Below are positions 43,944 to 55,668 of a stretch of DNA of 64,000 nt, piece by piece. The position numbers and the translations under genes were made by a program. Where the stretch lies: contig CM048845.1 of NCBI GenBank assembly GCA_026545225.1, positions 122,391,033-122,455,032 on the forward strand, written 5' to 3'. Source of the DNA: Cornus controversa. Its lineage: Eukaryota; Streptophyta; Magnoliopsida; Cornales; Cornaceae. The notes under the pieces were generated by a model, which saw only the letters and a program-made list of their open reading frames with translations, searched no databases and was not told where the DNA came from. Position 1 is the stretch's first letter. Every line of letters begins with the position of its first letter.

Positions 43944-44992
43944 GTATGTATAATGTTTTGCCGAGAGAGTGAGGGAGACCAGCACCTACAATAGCAAATT
44001 TCTTTGATTCAGTCTATTTGTTGACTGTGGTGGCGGTCCACCACCATCGGTCACCTCTGCGTCGACATCACTTTGTAGATCACCGAGAAATTATATGCTC
44101 TTTGCACTAGTGAGAAAGGCGTCGACAAGAGTGGTACAAAGGCTCCATTCCAGGATTCATGTGGTAGGGAGGTGATTTCATCGCCGGGAATGACACCGAC
44201 AGCGAGTCCATCTACGACAACAAGTTCGCTGATGAGAACTTCATCAAGAAGGTCGGGTTGGGGTCTGGAAGGACTTCAAAGACTGATGATTGTGGTCAAC
44301 TCTCTTAGACTAAAATTTGATTCATGTGTTTTCAGATCTGTTAATGAGTTTTTAATATCTATCTCAATTCTCAACTTCTTTTCTTTTCTTTTTGTTCTTC
44401 TCTGAATTTTCTTTAAAATTATGTAAACAGACAAATCGTATATATGTATGCCTATGTATATGTTGCCCTTTGTATATCTATCTCTCTATATGTATCTATC
44501 TATAGTAAAGCTAAGCTTGAAAGATTCCATTTATACAGACGTTAGGGATGATGACGTTTGATGGAGTGGTTTTGGATGATGTTGGGAAAACTGATAAAGG
44601 AAAAAATTTAGGTGATGTTAAAAATTTTCATTTAAATTCAACATTATGTCCAAGATAGCAAAATCAAATGAATAGATATCAACTGCTATGGAAAACAGAG
44701 GCTGATCTGGGTTTAATTTGGGGGAAGGAGATGATGAATAGTGGGGATAAAATTGTTCACAAATAATATGTCAAATGAGGGTATTTTAGTCCTTTCATAC
44801 GTTTTAGGGGCATTTTAGAATTTTCAGATCATAAATACCACGAGATCAGCAATTTTTGTATTTGTAAAGTTGACAAGAAATATCAGTGTTACAAAACGTA
44901 CACTGACAAGAGAATGCAGTGTTATTTTTGAAAATACAGGGGAGATCTTTGTTATTTCGCCTATTTACAGAGAAGATGAGTGTAAATTTTTA
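43504..44992. mobile_element. Pack-MULE-like element
   Basis: Long inverted ends of about 80 bp: left GATAAATTACACTGACCTCA then GTAAATAGTGAAATAACAAA and TTCAAAAATAACACTGCA; right, reverse-complemented, AAAATTTACACTCATCTTCT then GTAAATAGGCGAAATAACAA and TTCAAAAATAACACTGCA. Long inverted ends of this composition are typical of Mutator-like elements. The flanks are A-rich and the 9-bp duplication could not be fixed. The interior holds a 5'-UTR-like TC-rich part, a (TA)n/(TATG)n microsatellite (43878-43951) and a cyclophilin gene fragment, so it appears to be a Pack-MULE. Confidence 0.68.
44030..44255 (+). pseudogene. Captured cyclophilin (peptidyl-prolyl isomerase) fragment
   Basis: One frame gives IGHLCVDITL, a stop, then ITEKLYALCTSEKGVDKSG (about 44046-44134), matching the cyclophilin stretch around TAENFRALCTGEKG. 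The next frame gives GDFIAGNDTDSESIYDNKFA then DENFIKK (44172-44252), matching GGDFTAGNGTGGESIYG.KFADENF.KK. The intervening FHRVIPGF region is garbled and there are a stop and a frameshift. The proline isomerase site is therefore incomplete. Position inside inverted repeats indicates transposon capture. Function as an enzyme is excluded. Confidence 0.75.
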
Positions 44993-45042
44993 AAAATAAA
45001 TAAATAAATAACACAGTCTCTCTCTTAAAAATATGAGATATC

Positions 45043-45816
45043 CTAAAAAGCATGGACACGGACACGGGTACGACACGACACGGATACGGAGACACGGTAA
45101 ATTTTAAAAAAATAGGACACGACACGGCGGGGATACGACTATGAAATAATATATTAATATATATTCAACAAGCTAACCAATATCCACAATACCATAAATC
45201 TAACAATAAAAAAATAATAAATCACACAAATACTTCAATTTATTATCAAGCAATTAATGTATTTTCAAAAAAAATGTTTATTATATTCAAACTCACTACT
45301 AGAATCTTGCATATTATTCATTTCTCTAATAACAAACAAATAAATTTAAATACAAAATACTAAATAAACCAACATGACTTTATGTTAAATAAAGTTCTAT
45401 TGGCTTTTTATTTTTTTGTTTCTAAATTTATTATTTAGGAATTTTATCTAACTATTTTTTATTTTTAAAATTTTTTATTTTAGAAAATACTATATTTATA
45501 TAGAAAAGGGCATAAAAGTCATATTAAATGGTATATATGTCATTATAGTTATTTCAAGGGGTCAAGATGTGAACTTTTAGAAGATGAGGGGCTGAAATGC
45601 TCAAAAAAAGTTCAAAGGGGTCTTTTTGTAACTTTGAAAAAGTTCAGGGATTTTTTTGCACTTTTAAAAATTACAAAATGTACTCCGCCGTGTCCCTCGC
45701 ATGTCCTTGCCATGTCCTAAAAAAAAAAATTCAAAACACTTCTAAGGAGTGTCCGAGAAGTATTAAGTGTTTGACAATGACACGACACCCTTATACGAAA
45801 TGTCCGTACTTTCTAG
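45043..45816. mobile_element. hAT-like non-autonomous element, copy 1
   Basis: 774 bp flanked by perfect 8-bp repeats GAGATATC (45035-45042 and 45817-45824). Left end CTAAAAAGCATGGACACGG; right end, reverse-complemented, CTAGAAAGTACGGACATTTC. An 8-bp duplication and short imperfect inverted ends indicate the hAT superfamily. It shares GGACACGGACACGGGTACGA and AACACTTCTA blocks with 51928-52590. No transposase is encoded; the 87-codon frame near 45597-45860 crosses its end. Confidence 0.82.
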
Positions 45817-45837
45817 GAGATATCTCATTCATTATTG

Positions 45838-45990
45838 TGGTTCATCCGGACCCATGGTAGGTCCCACTTCACATACCTTTTACATTAATTGAACACTGCG
45901 GTGCAAATCCTCAACTGACGCTGCACGACCCTTAAGGAAAAAAAATGAATGGTTTATATGAGCAGGGAGTGTAAAGCAAATTGACTGTGA
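45838..45990. repeat. Truncated sixth segment of the KIN duplication
   Basis: GGACCCATGGTAGGTCCCAC, TTAATTGAACACTGCGGTGC and TGAATGGTTTATATGAGCAG follow the same order as upstream of units 3 and 4. After GTGTAAAGCAAA the similarity stops and TBC upstream sequence begins. No KIN gene is attached. Confidence 0.75.
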
Positions 45991-46372
45991 TATAAGTCTC
46001 CTATTTATAAACAACCAATCCAATTAGTATCATACATGGTCAGTAAATATTCTACCCTTAATTTTTAACCGATAAACGTAATTGGTTTAATAGGGTTCCG
46101 TAGAAACTTAGCCAGATATTTAGGATAAAAAAAATCCCTTAAAACACTGTATCGAGAATAGAGTTATTCATCTCCTCTGTCTCTCTCTCGGAAAGTCGTC
46201 ATTTCTCGTAAGCTAAACACCTACACACACGCATAATAGTTGTTTGGTCGAGGAGACGGATTGAAACCCACATCACTCCCAAATTCAGAAATCTTCAGAA
46301 CACCTAGGTTGGTTTTCTTGTACCTTTCTCAGTTTTTACCTTTAGCCATCGTCTCTTTTAGGTATCTTAATG

Positions 46373-46440
<68 letters not shown>

Positions 46441-47115
46441 TAAGTGATCCCACAGCGTGTTAATTTAAAAACGTTTATGGGTTTTGAGTTTTTCCTTGAA
46501 TGCTCAGGCTGATTTTTTAAATCACCCTTTTCCTCTCTCTGTACTGTTCTGATATTGATGATTTAGATTCCACTATTTTCTTTGTAATTGTTGTCTTTCA
46601 TGGGCATTTGGATTGTTGCTAAATGTTTTATCCGCCTATTGCCATCTCTTTATTGGGTGTAAGTTATTGGTCAAGTGTGAGTACCATATTAACTGTCAGA
46701 TAAACTTTCCACATATTGTCTTATAGTAGGCTATAGTAGCATATAAATAAGATCTTTCTTTAAGGATCTTGTAGTTTTCTCCCTCGTTTGTAGCTTTAAT
46801 TTTGCCTTGTTTAGATGGGGCTGTCACCAATGTGTTTCTCATAAATTTTGTTCAGATACGTTATGCTAATTCAATGATTTCGTCAGTTGGTGATTACTCT
46901 TTTTAACTTTCATATCTTTTGAAATTGCATCAATTTATGTTCAGTGTTTGTCAAGAGTGATAACGATATTAATTATTTTCTTTCACCCTTTTCTTTTCAG
47001 TTTTGGTCTGCTTTGTGATTTAGACATTGTCCAACAGGCGAAGAGAACATTTTACGGGTTTACAATGTTGTGTTGTTGGTCTTTTGAGGTGTGGGAGCTT
47101 GTCTGAGGTACTAGA
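45991..47115 (+). promoter_or_regulatory. TBC gene upstream region and probable 5' UTR
   Basis: A TC-rich stretch (46145-46200) and a (CT)n(AT)n microsatellite (46374-46435) resemble a plant promoter/5' UTR. A pyrimidine tract ending TTTCTTTTCAG at 47000 is a strong splice acceptor, so a 5'-UTR intron ending there is likely, with the last leader exon 47001-47115 before the ATG. The transcription start was not located. Confidence 0.4.
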
Positions 47116-50100
47116 ATGGAAAATAAAAGAATAGATGACCATGAACCCCGACCAGTTCCAGCGGTGAGGGTTGACAGATTTGGATTTGTAAAGCAGGAAC
47201 TTAATAACTCTCCTGATGGTTTAACCAAGAACAGGTCCGCCTTTGAGTATGAGAGGTATGTGATTCTTCTGTCAAGTCATTTTGTGTGCCACCAAAAAAA
47301 GTGATTGCAATTTTTTCCTTTTATAATGACATTTGATGCTTTGTTTTGTGAACCTGTGAATTTAATAGGGGTTAACATTTTTGAGAATGATTGTATGTTA
47401 TAGTGTTTCATAATGACAACATTAGTAATTTTTACCATATGCTAGGGAAACATGTTTTCTACATAGCTTCAGGTTTTCTTGGAATTTTCATCAACAGGCA
47501 GCTAATATTACATAGTTATATTACGGACAAATTAATAATATTCAAATGTTACTGATAGAACTTTGACCCCCTTTCGCTTGATTTTTGCTATATTTAAATT
47601 TTAGAGCTTCCAATATTGAAATAGGAAGCTTCCTCAAAGGTCGACCTACTAATTGAATGGTAAATGTCTAGAGTTTTAGCTGAAGCAAAGCATCATCTTT
47701 TAGAAGAAAATTCGTGATTCTTTTTATATCAACTTCTGTTCTTCATATGAAATTATTTGTTTAGTATCTCTAAAGAGCTAAACTTAGAGCTTCAAGGACT
47801 ATGTATGTATACGTGTGCACACAGACAAATACATAAACTTCTAGGAGATTTTCTTTCTGCAGAAGTGGATCATTACATTTGTTTTCGATGGATGATTACT
47901 TTGTGTACAGTCTTGTGTTTTCCTGTTGATTAAATCAATGAGGCACTTTTCAGGGAGGAAAGAAGGATTAGAAAATGGAGGAAAATGATTGGGGTTGGAG
48001 GGAGTGATTGGAAGCATTATGTTAGGAGGAAACCTCATGTTGTTAAACGGCGTATTAGAAAAGGAATTCCTGATTGTCTGAGGGGTCTTGTCTGGCAGTT
48101 GATCTCAGGAAGTCGGGACCTCTTGCTGATGAACCCTGGGGTTTATGAGGTAATTCTTTTTTTTTTTTTCCATTTTCCACGTCAAATTTTATATGCCATG
48201 GTATTCCTTAATTATCTCGACACTCCTATCTTTTATTAAATGAGATAAAACAGAGAGATTTATACTGGAAAGTAACTGAACTAACTTGACATGATCTCCA
48301 CCTCCTCCTTACCTTGTTCTTACGATGTGATTATTGTGGGTTTAGCTGATATATCTTCATTGCAACACCTCTGTCCTTTTATTTCTTATGGTATATATGA
48401 TCCTTTGAGCACATTCAACACAAGAATTTTTTTTTTGTAAGTACATTCAACACAAGAATTTCTCTAATTTTTTTTTTTTATCCAGCAAAATATATTTCTA
48501 TTTGTTTGTTTTAAGATACTAAACTCTGTTTTTATATTGTACTTAGTTATCCTGAAACTTTGCTTGCAAATTAGGGTTTTCACTGAACTCGTGTCATATT
48601 AGGCCTATAATTGTATCAAATTATTTGAAGAAGAGTCTGGTCATGTGTACTAAAAGATCACTGGTGTGCATTTGCAGTCAATGCAGTCAGGTATTAAAAG
48701 TTTGTTGACATGTGATATGAGTTAGTATATTAAAGGGTTGGAATTTGAGATATGGAATGGGTTGGATGAAGTTGATATTCTTCCTTTGTTTATCCCAGTT
48801 CTTGATCATTTTATGTGGGCTTTCATCCGATGCTTGATTCCCTCATTAGTCTTCCCATATCTATTTTATATTATCATTGTACTGATGAAAATTTTTAATT
48901 CTTCCTTTCTTTATCCCAGTTATTGATTATTTTATGTGGGCTTTTCCCTCCAATGCCTGATTCTCTCATTACTCTTCACATGTCTATTTTATATGATCAT
49001 TGTATTGATGAAGTTCTTTTTCTGCTGTAGCAACTAGTAATCTATGAGACATCAGCTTCAGAACTGGACATTATTCGGGATATATCTCGTACCTTTCCTT
49101 CGCATGTTTTCTTCCAGCAGAGACATGGACCTGGTCAAAGATCCCTCTACAATGTTTTAAAGGCGTACTCTGTATATGACAGGGATGTTGGATATGTTCA
49201 GGTTTACCTCATGCCCTTTGTTACTGTTCTATATACACTTTGTCTGATACTGAATGATATTATAATTATTTTACAGGGCATGGGATTTGTAGCTGGTCTT
49301 TTGCTTCTCTATATGAGTGAAGAAGATGCATTTTGGTTATTGGTTGCATTACTGAAAGGAGCTGTCCATGCCCCAATGGAAGGATTATATTTGGTAACTT
49401 TCTTGGTCCTAGAACATGTTGACTTTAGGATGAGCTCGGCCCGCTTACCTGCTTTCAGCTGCTAAGAGCCAACAACTTGCAAAGTTTTAGTCACTAAGTG
49501 TAGGCCTTCTATACTAATGCGAGAGATCTGGATAAAATTTGATAGAGCAAATTATTTGACCCAATATTGAGTAGAATGGCAAAGAGTGGATTTGTTGCTG
49601 GGTTGAAGCAGTACTATCCCTCAACTTCCTGAATGTCATAAAACTAAGCATAGTGCTTATGACTTTTGACTTAATATCGGTTTATACCATAATACCCACT
49701 GTTTATGGATAATGGCTTTAATAGAAAGCATATAAGGTGCTAAAAAATGGCTTTGCATGAGGGAATGAGCCATATTTGCTGGGCTGCATTTCATCATGAT
49801 GCAAAGCACAGCCATAGTGACTGGCTTATTTAGAATTACTGGTAGTCATATAAATTGAGTTACTGACAATCTTAGTATATTGGGTGAAGCCGGGAAAGAG
49901 AGGATTCTTCATGCTCATGGATAATGAGTTCTCTTTGAATTATGCTACTGCTAAGTAAAATAATATGAATAAGAAATGTAGGAAGAATAAATGATCAACT
50001 ATTCCATTGGAACAATAATTTAGTGACCAAATTAGGTTCTCCAGTAAATTAAGCTTTCTTTCTCCCTTAATTTTGGAAGTTAAACTGTTAATGGAAGAAT

Positions 50101-51402
50101 TATTGCAATTTTCTTGGATTTTGTGAATCTGTTACTATTATCATATGAGTATTGCACGCATGTTTTGTGTTCTGTGCATTAACTTTGCACCGATGATTCA
50201 ATTATATGGTACATGATATTGTGGGAAATATTAATTTAGTATGGCTTCTGCTAGTCTTGAAATTCATACTGAGGTCTCTTGAATTATTCAATATGTCTGT
50301 GAGCTGCTGCCCTATTTTTTCTTTGGTTTGTTTGGAAGGAGAATAATTGGATTATTTTTTTACAATATCTAGGCTTCCTCTCTCTAATTTACAAATATGC
50401 TCACACTATTCTTTCTTGATTTATGGATGCTTTGAGGTTTGCTGAGATTTGCATGGCATAATTTGGTTTAAGGACTGAATTCCGAGCCAAGCTGTTTAGT
50501 AGCGTGCTAGCCTTTTTAAGAAGGCTACTCTGCCATACACAACTAACTCCACATCAAGAAATTCAGACCAACTTCAGCAAACTAATTGTTTGCATTGCAT
50601 TTTCTGAAAGAGAATTGTGAGAAGCTGCTTAATAATCCCAAGTCGAAACAGTTTTGCTGAGGTTTATATATGATATCTTGTTGTCTTTATTGCTGTCTTT
50701 CTATACCCTATGTCTATTTAGGGGTTGCCTCATGTTTTTTTTCATTGAATGGTATCTGCTGCACTTTATGGCTTTTAAACTGGCTTTAGCTGGTTGCTAT
50801 GTAAAAGCCTATTATTTATTATGTGTGACCATTGTAAATGTATTCCAGATCTCTGAGAATTATTATCTTATGCTACTGGGTAGGTTGGGTTGCCTCTTGT
50901 TCAACAATATCTTTGTCAGTTTGACCAGTTGGTGAGGGAGCACTTGCCGAAGCTGGGAGAGCATTTTACCCAAGAAATGATAAACCCTAGCATGTATGCA
51001 AGCCAGTGGTTCATTACAGTTTTCTCATACTCTTTCCCATTCCATTTGGCTCTTCGAATTTGGGATGTCTTTCTCTTTGAGGTTGGTGATCTATAATTAC
51101 ACATTTTTTCCTCAGAAGCATTAGTCATGGTTTATAACTTTACTTTTTTCCTGGGGCAGGGGGTAAAAATTGTTTTTAAAGTTGGTTTGGCCCTATTGAA
51201 ATATTGCCATGATGACTTGGTAAGTATTTTGTGACTTCACATCTCAATTAGATCCAGATTACTTGTAATTTTTGCTCATTTAGAGAATGATATTATTGGT
51301 CAGGTAAAATTACCTTTTGAGAAACTCATACATGCTTTGCGCAACTTCCCCGATGATGCAATGAACCCGGATACTCTATTACCAATGGCCTACTCAATCA
51401 AG

Positions 51403-51444
<42 letters not shown>

Positions 51445-54400
51445 AATGCAGGTTTTTGTTCTGCAATTCCATCTCGACCAGGTATTTCAGCTTTATGCAT
51501 AATTTTTTCCCTTCCTACTATAGCCTTAAACTTGCACCAGTGACTACCAATAAGTGTTATTGGTGCTTTGTTGTATATCATCCATACATCTTGAAAAAGT
51601 TTTTTCTATTTTTTCTTAACCTGACTTTCTTTCTATGTCAATTTTCATTCTCAAAGAAATAAAATATGAACTATCCTACGTGGGACCCAGTACTAACATG
51701 ACATGGCAATGTAGGTGTGGGTGGGGGATAGAGATTTATGTATATGCGTACAACATGGTACATAAATGCGGATAAGAAACTAAAATATAGAGTACAGATC
51801 CAAGAAGAACTTCGTATGTACAAATATAGGATTCATGTGTGCTGGCTCAGGCATTATGATTTGTGCCAAGGTGGGTTCCAGTTTGTGCATCATGGTTAGC
51901 AAATACGGCACAAAAACAAGATAGCATCTAGAAAGCACGGATACGGATACGGACATGGGTACGACACGATAGGGACACAGCGATATAACAAATCTAAAAA
52001 AAATTAGGACACAGATACGGCATAGATACGTCAAAAAATAATGATATAATATATTATTATATATATATATAATTATTATTTTTGGTCATTTTATTCATAT
52101 AATCATGAATGAAATCAAGAGGTCGCACCTTGGTGTGTTGGCAAGTGCTTTCGCCCAAAAGCGATAGGTCTCGGATTCGAGACTTGAAAGCAGCTTCTCT
52201 AAAAATAGAGGTAAGGCTAGCTGACATCTACCTCTCCCAGACCCCGCTCAAGCGGGAGCCTTATATACTGGGTACGACATTTTTAATCATGAATGAAATC
52301 ATTAATTTTAAGTTAATTTTTATATTATTTTTCTAATTAACCCATTATATATTTTAAATTGCATTGAATTCCATTCTTCTAAAAATAATAATTACAAAAC
52401 CACCATGCCGTGTCCTGAAAGTGTTCCAAAACGTGTTATTGTCTTGTCCAACCAGAAAATAAAATATTTAAATTTTAGAACACTTCTAGCTACGTCCGAC
52501 ATGTGTTCGGGCTGTGTCCGCGTGTCTGACACGTGTTCGAGTGTCCAATACCGCTACAGCACCCCTAGGTGAAGTGTTTGTACTTCCTAGGACAGCATGT
52601 TGTACTACTACGTATAATACGATTTTACGTGCATAATGTGAATTAAAACTAGCATTATTTCATTGTCAAAGCAAATTCAATACAAATATTTCTTTTTTTT
52701 TTTTTTTTTTGTAATATTGACACTTCAAATCATATGAATCGTCATGTGAAACGCATCCAGACATGGCCAAATGGGTGTTGTAGGGGATGAGCATTTGTGT
52801 GTATTGACATATGTTGATAAAATAAAAATAAAATTAAAGACATAAATTAAACAAGAAGAACACAAGAATATAACTTGGTTCGGCCACTACGGCCTACATC
52901 CACAGTACACAAAGCCAAAGGGTTACATCACTTTTATTGTATTCTCTCATAGTTTTGTTTACAATAACCACCTCTATTTATAGGTGAAATAATACACGTG
53001 ATAAATATGAAAAATACATTAATGAAAAATTCTTAAAATCAATGTCATAAATCACTACAATAATGTATTCTCTAACACCCCCTCTCAAGTTGGTACATGG
53101 AGATTTTAATTCAAGTGTCTAACTTGAAACTAAATATAAAGTTTTGGAGGATCTGAGTCGAGCTGATCCTAAGATTCGAGACGAGTTAATCTAGAGATCC
53201 AAGACGAGTTGATCCAAAGATCCGAGACGAGTTGATCTTGAGATCCAAAACGAGTTGATCCAAAGATCCGAGATGAGTTGATTCTGAGATCCGAGATGAG
53301 TTAATCTAAAAATCTAAGATGAATCTAGAGTAGGGTATGATAACCTGTTCTGAAACTATATTAATAAAATAAAATAAAATTGAAAAGAGAAATTAAACAA
53401 GAAGAACACAAGAATATAACGTGGTTCGGCCACTACAGCCTACATTCACAACATACAAAGTCAAAAGGGTTACATCACTTTTATTGTATTTTCTCTTAGT
53501 TTTGTTTACAATTACTACCTCTTTATAGGTGAAAGAATATACGTGATAAATATGAAAAATACATTAATGGAAGATTCCTAAAATTAATCTCATAAATCAC
53601 TCCAATAATATATTCTCCAACAACATACATGTCACCATTCGTGTTTGTTGCTGGCTTATGAAGTGTGGGTATGGTTAGAACTCTAAAAGTAAATGCTAAC
53701 AAGGGAACTTTTAAATTATAGAATACAGATAAAGGAGGTAAATTATATGTGTGTCAGTCGACGGTGGGAGAAGGGGGGCGAGTGTACATTCATGAATGTC
53801 TAGTAATATTTAAAAAATATTATTTATATGAATGAATATATGTATGTATGGATATATAGATGATAATAATGTCAAGTTATATACACATATCATAACAATC
53901 ATTTCTTTCTTTTTTTAATTTTTCTTAAAGAAAACTTAACAAAGCATTTTCTTAACTACTTGGGGCTTTTTACAGGAATTCTAATTTTCTAGTCCGCTCT
54001 ATTTAAGGCCATATTCTTAATCATAATCTCAGTCAAATCACATGTTATAATATTGTTCCCTTGCTAAATCTACCCAATTTAGTTTTGGTTTTCCTTTTCC
54101 GTGACATTACCCTCAATGTGGTTGTCACTCTTTCTAGCTGAAGCACTTGGTGGTTTCTTTGCACATGTCCAACACATCTTAATTGATTCTCTCTCATTTA
54201 TCCACAATTGGTGTTACTTTAACCATCTCATGAATCATAAATGTATCCAATTCTATCTTTTCTCATCTTGCCTCATCCATTTTACATTCGCATTCGTGCG
54301 ATGCTCACTTTATTATTTTCTTAACTGTCCATATTCTCATAAAGAATGACCGGTCTAATAGCTGTTTTATAGAACATCTCTAGTTTCAATTATAGAGGGA

Positions 54401-55228
54401 TATGCTAATTCCACAATATAGTAGATGAGCTCCTCCATTTACCCAATCCTACCTTGATTGTATGGTTAACATCGTTTCCAATTTTTCCATTATTATGAAT
54501 AATTTAGCCTAGATAGGGAAAATATTCACTTTTTGGATCTTTTGATCCTCAATATTCACTACATCCTTATTTGCATTTCTAGATTTACTAAGTTATTTTT
54601 ACTGACATGACAAACAATCAATAAAATTTTATGAATATGTCAAATTTGCTATACTTTAACATGTAATATTAAAATTCATTTAAAACATTTGTGGATTATG
54701 TAATATGATGCTATACAAGAATTACCGCGTTTCAATGTTCAAACATGGCATTTATGTTTTCCAGAGAATCTGAGAATATTCATCGGTGTTTGAGATTCAA
54801 TTTCTATTTTGAAGTTATGAATTCGCTTAAGGACCAAAACACGTTTCTGAGTATTCAGGGAAAATGGGTATCCATTACTGATACGGTTCTCTACAGTTCT
54901 CATACAAAAGTATCTGTACTCATAGAGTCAGTAAAAACGTCCTAAAATTGAAGAGAAGAAATTTCTTGATCTTGTATAGCTTTTTTACTTGCCAAAAAGA
55001 AAAAAAAGGAAGACATTCCTAGTTCAGAAGAGTTTACTTTCTATTTTGCTGGTATAAAGAGAACTTATGAGTATTTAGTTGTTTGTTCTGAGTTTTCTTT
55101 CTTTTTTTTGTATCAATTACGTGTTTATGCATGTCTCGGTTTATTGTCAGGTATCGAGGCGTTTGGAGGAACTGAAGCGGGAGTACGAAAAGAAAAATGG
55201 GGAGTTGGAAGAGTCCAGCGTGAAGTAG
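47116..55228 (+). CDS. TBC-domain Rab GTPase-activating protein (PAM1-like)
   Basis: Eight coding exons: 47116-47255, 47954-48149, 49031-49201, 49277-49393, 50884-51081, 51160-51219, 51304-51402 and 55151-55228; all introns are GT-AG and the frame is continuous for 352 residues. A TBC domain spans about residues 82-290. It starts RKGIPDCLRGLVWQLISG and contains the arginine-finger motif IIRDISRTFP (R132) and the glutamine-finger motif YVQG (Y167-Q169), then MYASQWFITVFSYSFP, LALRIWDVFLFEGVKIVFKV and a charged, probably helical tail. TBC proteins stimulate GTP hydrolysis by Rab GTPases in membrane traffic. Length and exon pattern resemble Arabidopsis At5g15930 (PAM1) and At3g02460. After the TAG at 55226 seven more sense codons precede a second TAG. 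Intron 7 is 3.7 kb and full of transposons. Confidence 0.93.
49394..50883 (+). other. TBC intron 4
   Basis: About 1.5 kb, AT-rich. The short frame 50654-50935 runs into exon 5 out of frame and is not a gene. No mobile element was recognised. Confidence 0.6.
51405..51442 (+). repeat. (CT)n microsatellite at the start of TBC intron 7
   Basis: About 19 CT units begin three bases after the exon 7 donor (AAG/GTTCTCTCT). The donor is not the usual GTAAGT, so this pyrimidine tract directly follows a weak 5' splice site. Confidence 0.85.
51928..52590. mobile_element. hAT-like non-autonomous element, copy 2 (TBC intron 7)
   Basis: 663 bp including a nested SINE, flanked by GATAGCAT (51920-51927) and GACAGCAT (52591-52598), an 8-bp duplication with one change. 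Left end CTAGAAAGCACGGATACGG; right end, reverse-complemented, CTAGGAAGTACAAACACTTC. Related to 45043-45816. Without the SINE and one target duplication it would be about 480 bp. Confidence 0.8.
52118..52284 (+). mobile_element. Au SINE
   Basis: 167 bp with tRNA-like Pol III boxes (A box region CCTTGGTGTGTTGGCAAG, B box GGATTCGAGAC) and the Au-family body: GGTAAGGCTAGCTGACAT, CCCAGACCCCGCTCAAGCGG, GAGCCTTATATACTGGGTAC and a short T run at the end. A perfect 17-bp target duplication AATCATGAATGAAATCA flanks it (52101-52117 and 52285-52301), so the insertion is fairly young. It lies in sense orientation within TBC intron 7. Confidence 0.92.
52812..53622 (-). mobile_element. Short TRIM-type LTR element in TBC intron 7
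   Basis: Two direct LTRs of about 265 bp (52812-53077 and 53359-53622; both contain ACACAAGAATATAAC and GGTTCGGCCACTAC) enclose only 281 bp. Flanks are ACATA (52807-52811 and 53623-53627). Minus-strand orientation is given by the purine tract CTTGAGAGGGGG before the left LTR and a degraded primer site (TAGTTTCAGAACAGG, compare TGGTATCAGAGCAGG) after the right LTR. The interior is mainly a minisatellite of about 20-bp units (core GATCCGAGACGAGTTGATC). No protein is encoded. Confidence 0.87.
53130..53330 (-). repeat. Minisatellite inside the intron 7 TRIM
   Basis: About nine imperfect units with core GAGACGAGTTGATC separated by AGATCC-type spacers fill most of the internal domain between purine tract and primer site. 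Confidence 0.8.
53950..54620 (-). pseudogene. LINE (L1-type) ORF2 C-terminal relic in TBC intron 7
   Basis: In mixed minus-strand frames: near 54193-54140 ENQLRCVGHVQRNHQVLQLE, matching the common plant LINE tail ENRLRWFGHVQRRP, preceded by pieces like PIVDK and followed by a basic RKRKTKLG stretch. Many stops and frame changes occur. No target duplication was found. Confidence 0.6.
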
Positions 55229-55516
55229 AAACAGCAGCTTGACATTGCGATGTAGGTGCTTCACATCTAAGAGGAGCTAATCCAAATAGTGAATACACAC
55301 TGATTTTTTCATTCTTTTTGTTCTGTAAACAATAGTGGGGGTAGACCTCTTTCTACCCATAAATCCCTCCAATCTAGACGAAGGGAGGATTCAACTATCT
55401 TGATACTTCTTCATATAAGCTAGTTTAACACCTCCTGAAAAAAGGAGCTGCAAATGTGCATGTTGGTTTTACAAATTAGCAGAGTTGAATATAAATATAT
55501 ACAGTAATGATGTCTT
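55229..55516 (+). other. Probable TBC 3' UTR
   Basis: Follows the TBC stop codon. No canonical AATAAA was seen, as is common in plants, so the end of transcription is unknown. Confidence 0.4.
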
Positions 55517-55517
55517 G

Positions 55518-55668
55518 TTTACCGGTGAGGAAGAAATTCATCCACACCAAGTATAATAACCGTTAGATGTGATTGTTAAGTGTTTTTTAGTAATTGCCTT
55601 TTTTATATCAATCACATTCAACGGTTACTGTGTTTGGTGTGGAAGAATTTTTTGCTCACCGGTGAGCA
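55518..55668. mobile_element. Fold-back MITE
   Basis: Inverted arms of about 55 bp: left ACCGGTGAGGAAGAAATTCA, TCCACACCAAGTATAATAAC, CGTTAGATGTGATTG; right, reverse-complemented, ACCGGTGAGCAAAAAATTCT, TCCACACCAAACACAGTAAC, CGTTGAATGTGATTG. The spacer is about 40 bp. Confidence 0.7.

Noticed and set aside
43773..43994. 73-codon frame with a YIYIYIYVCMYV tail
   Set aside because: It runs through TC-rich and TA/TATG microsatellite sequence within the Pack-MULE-like element.
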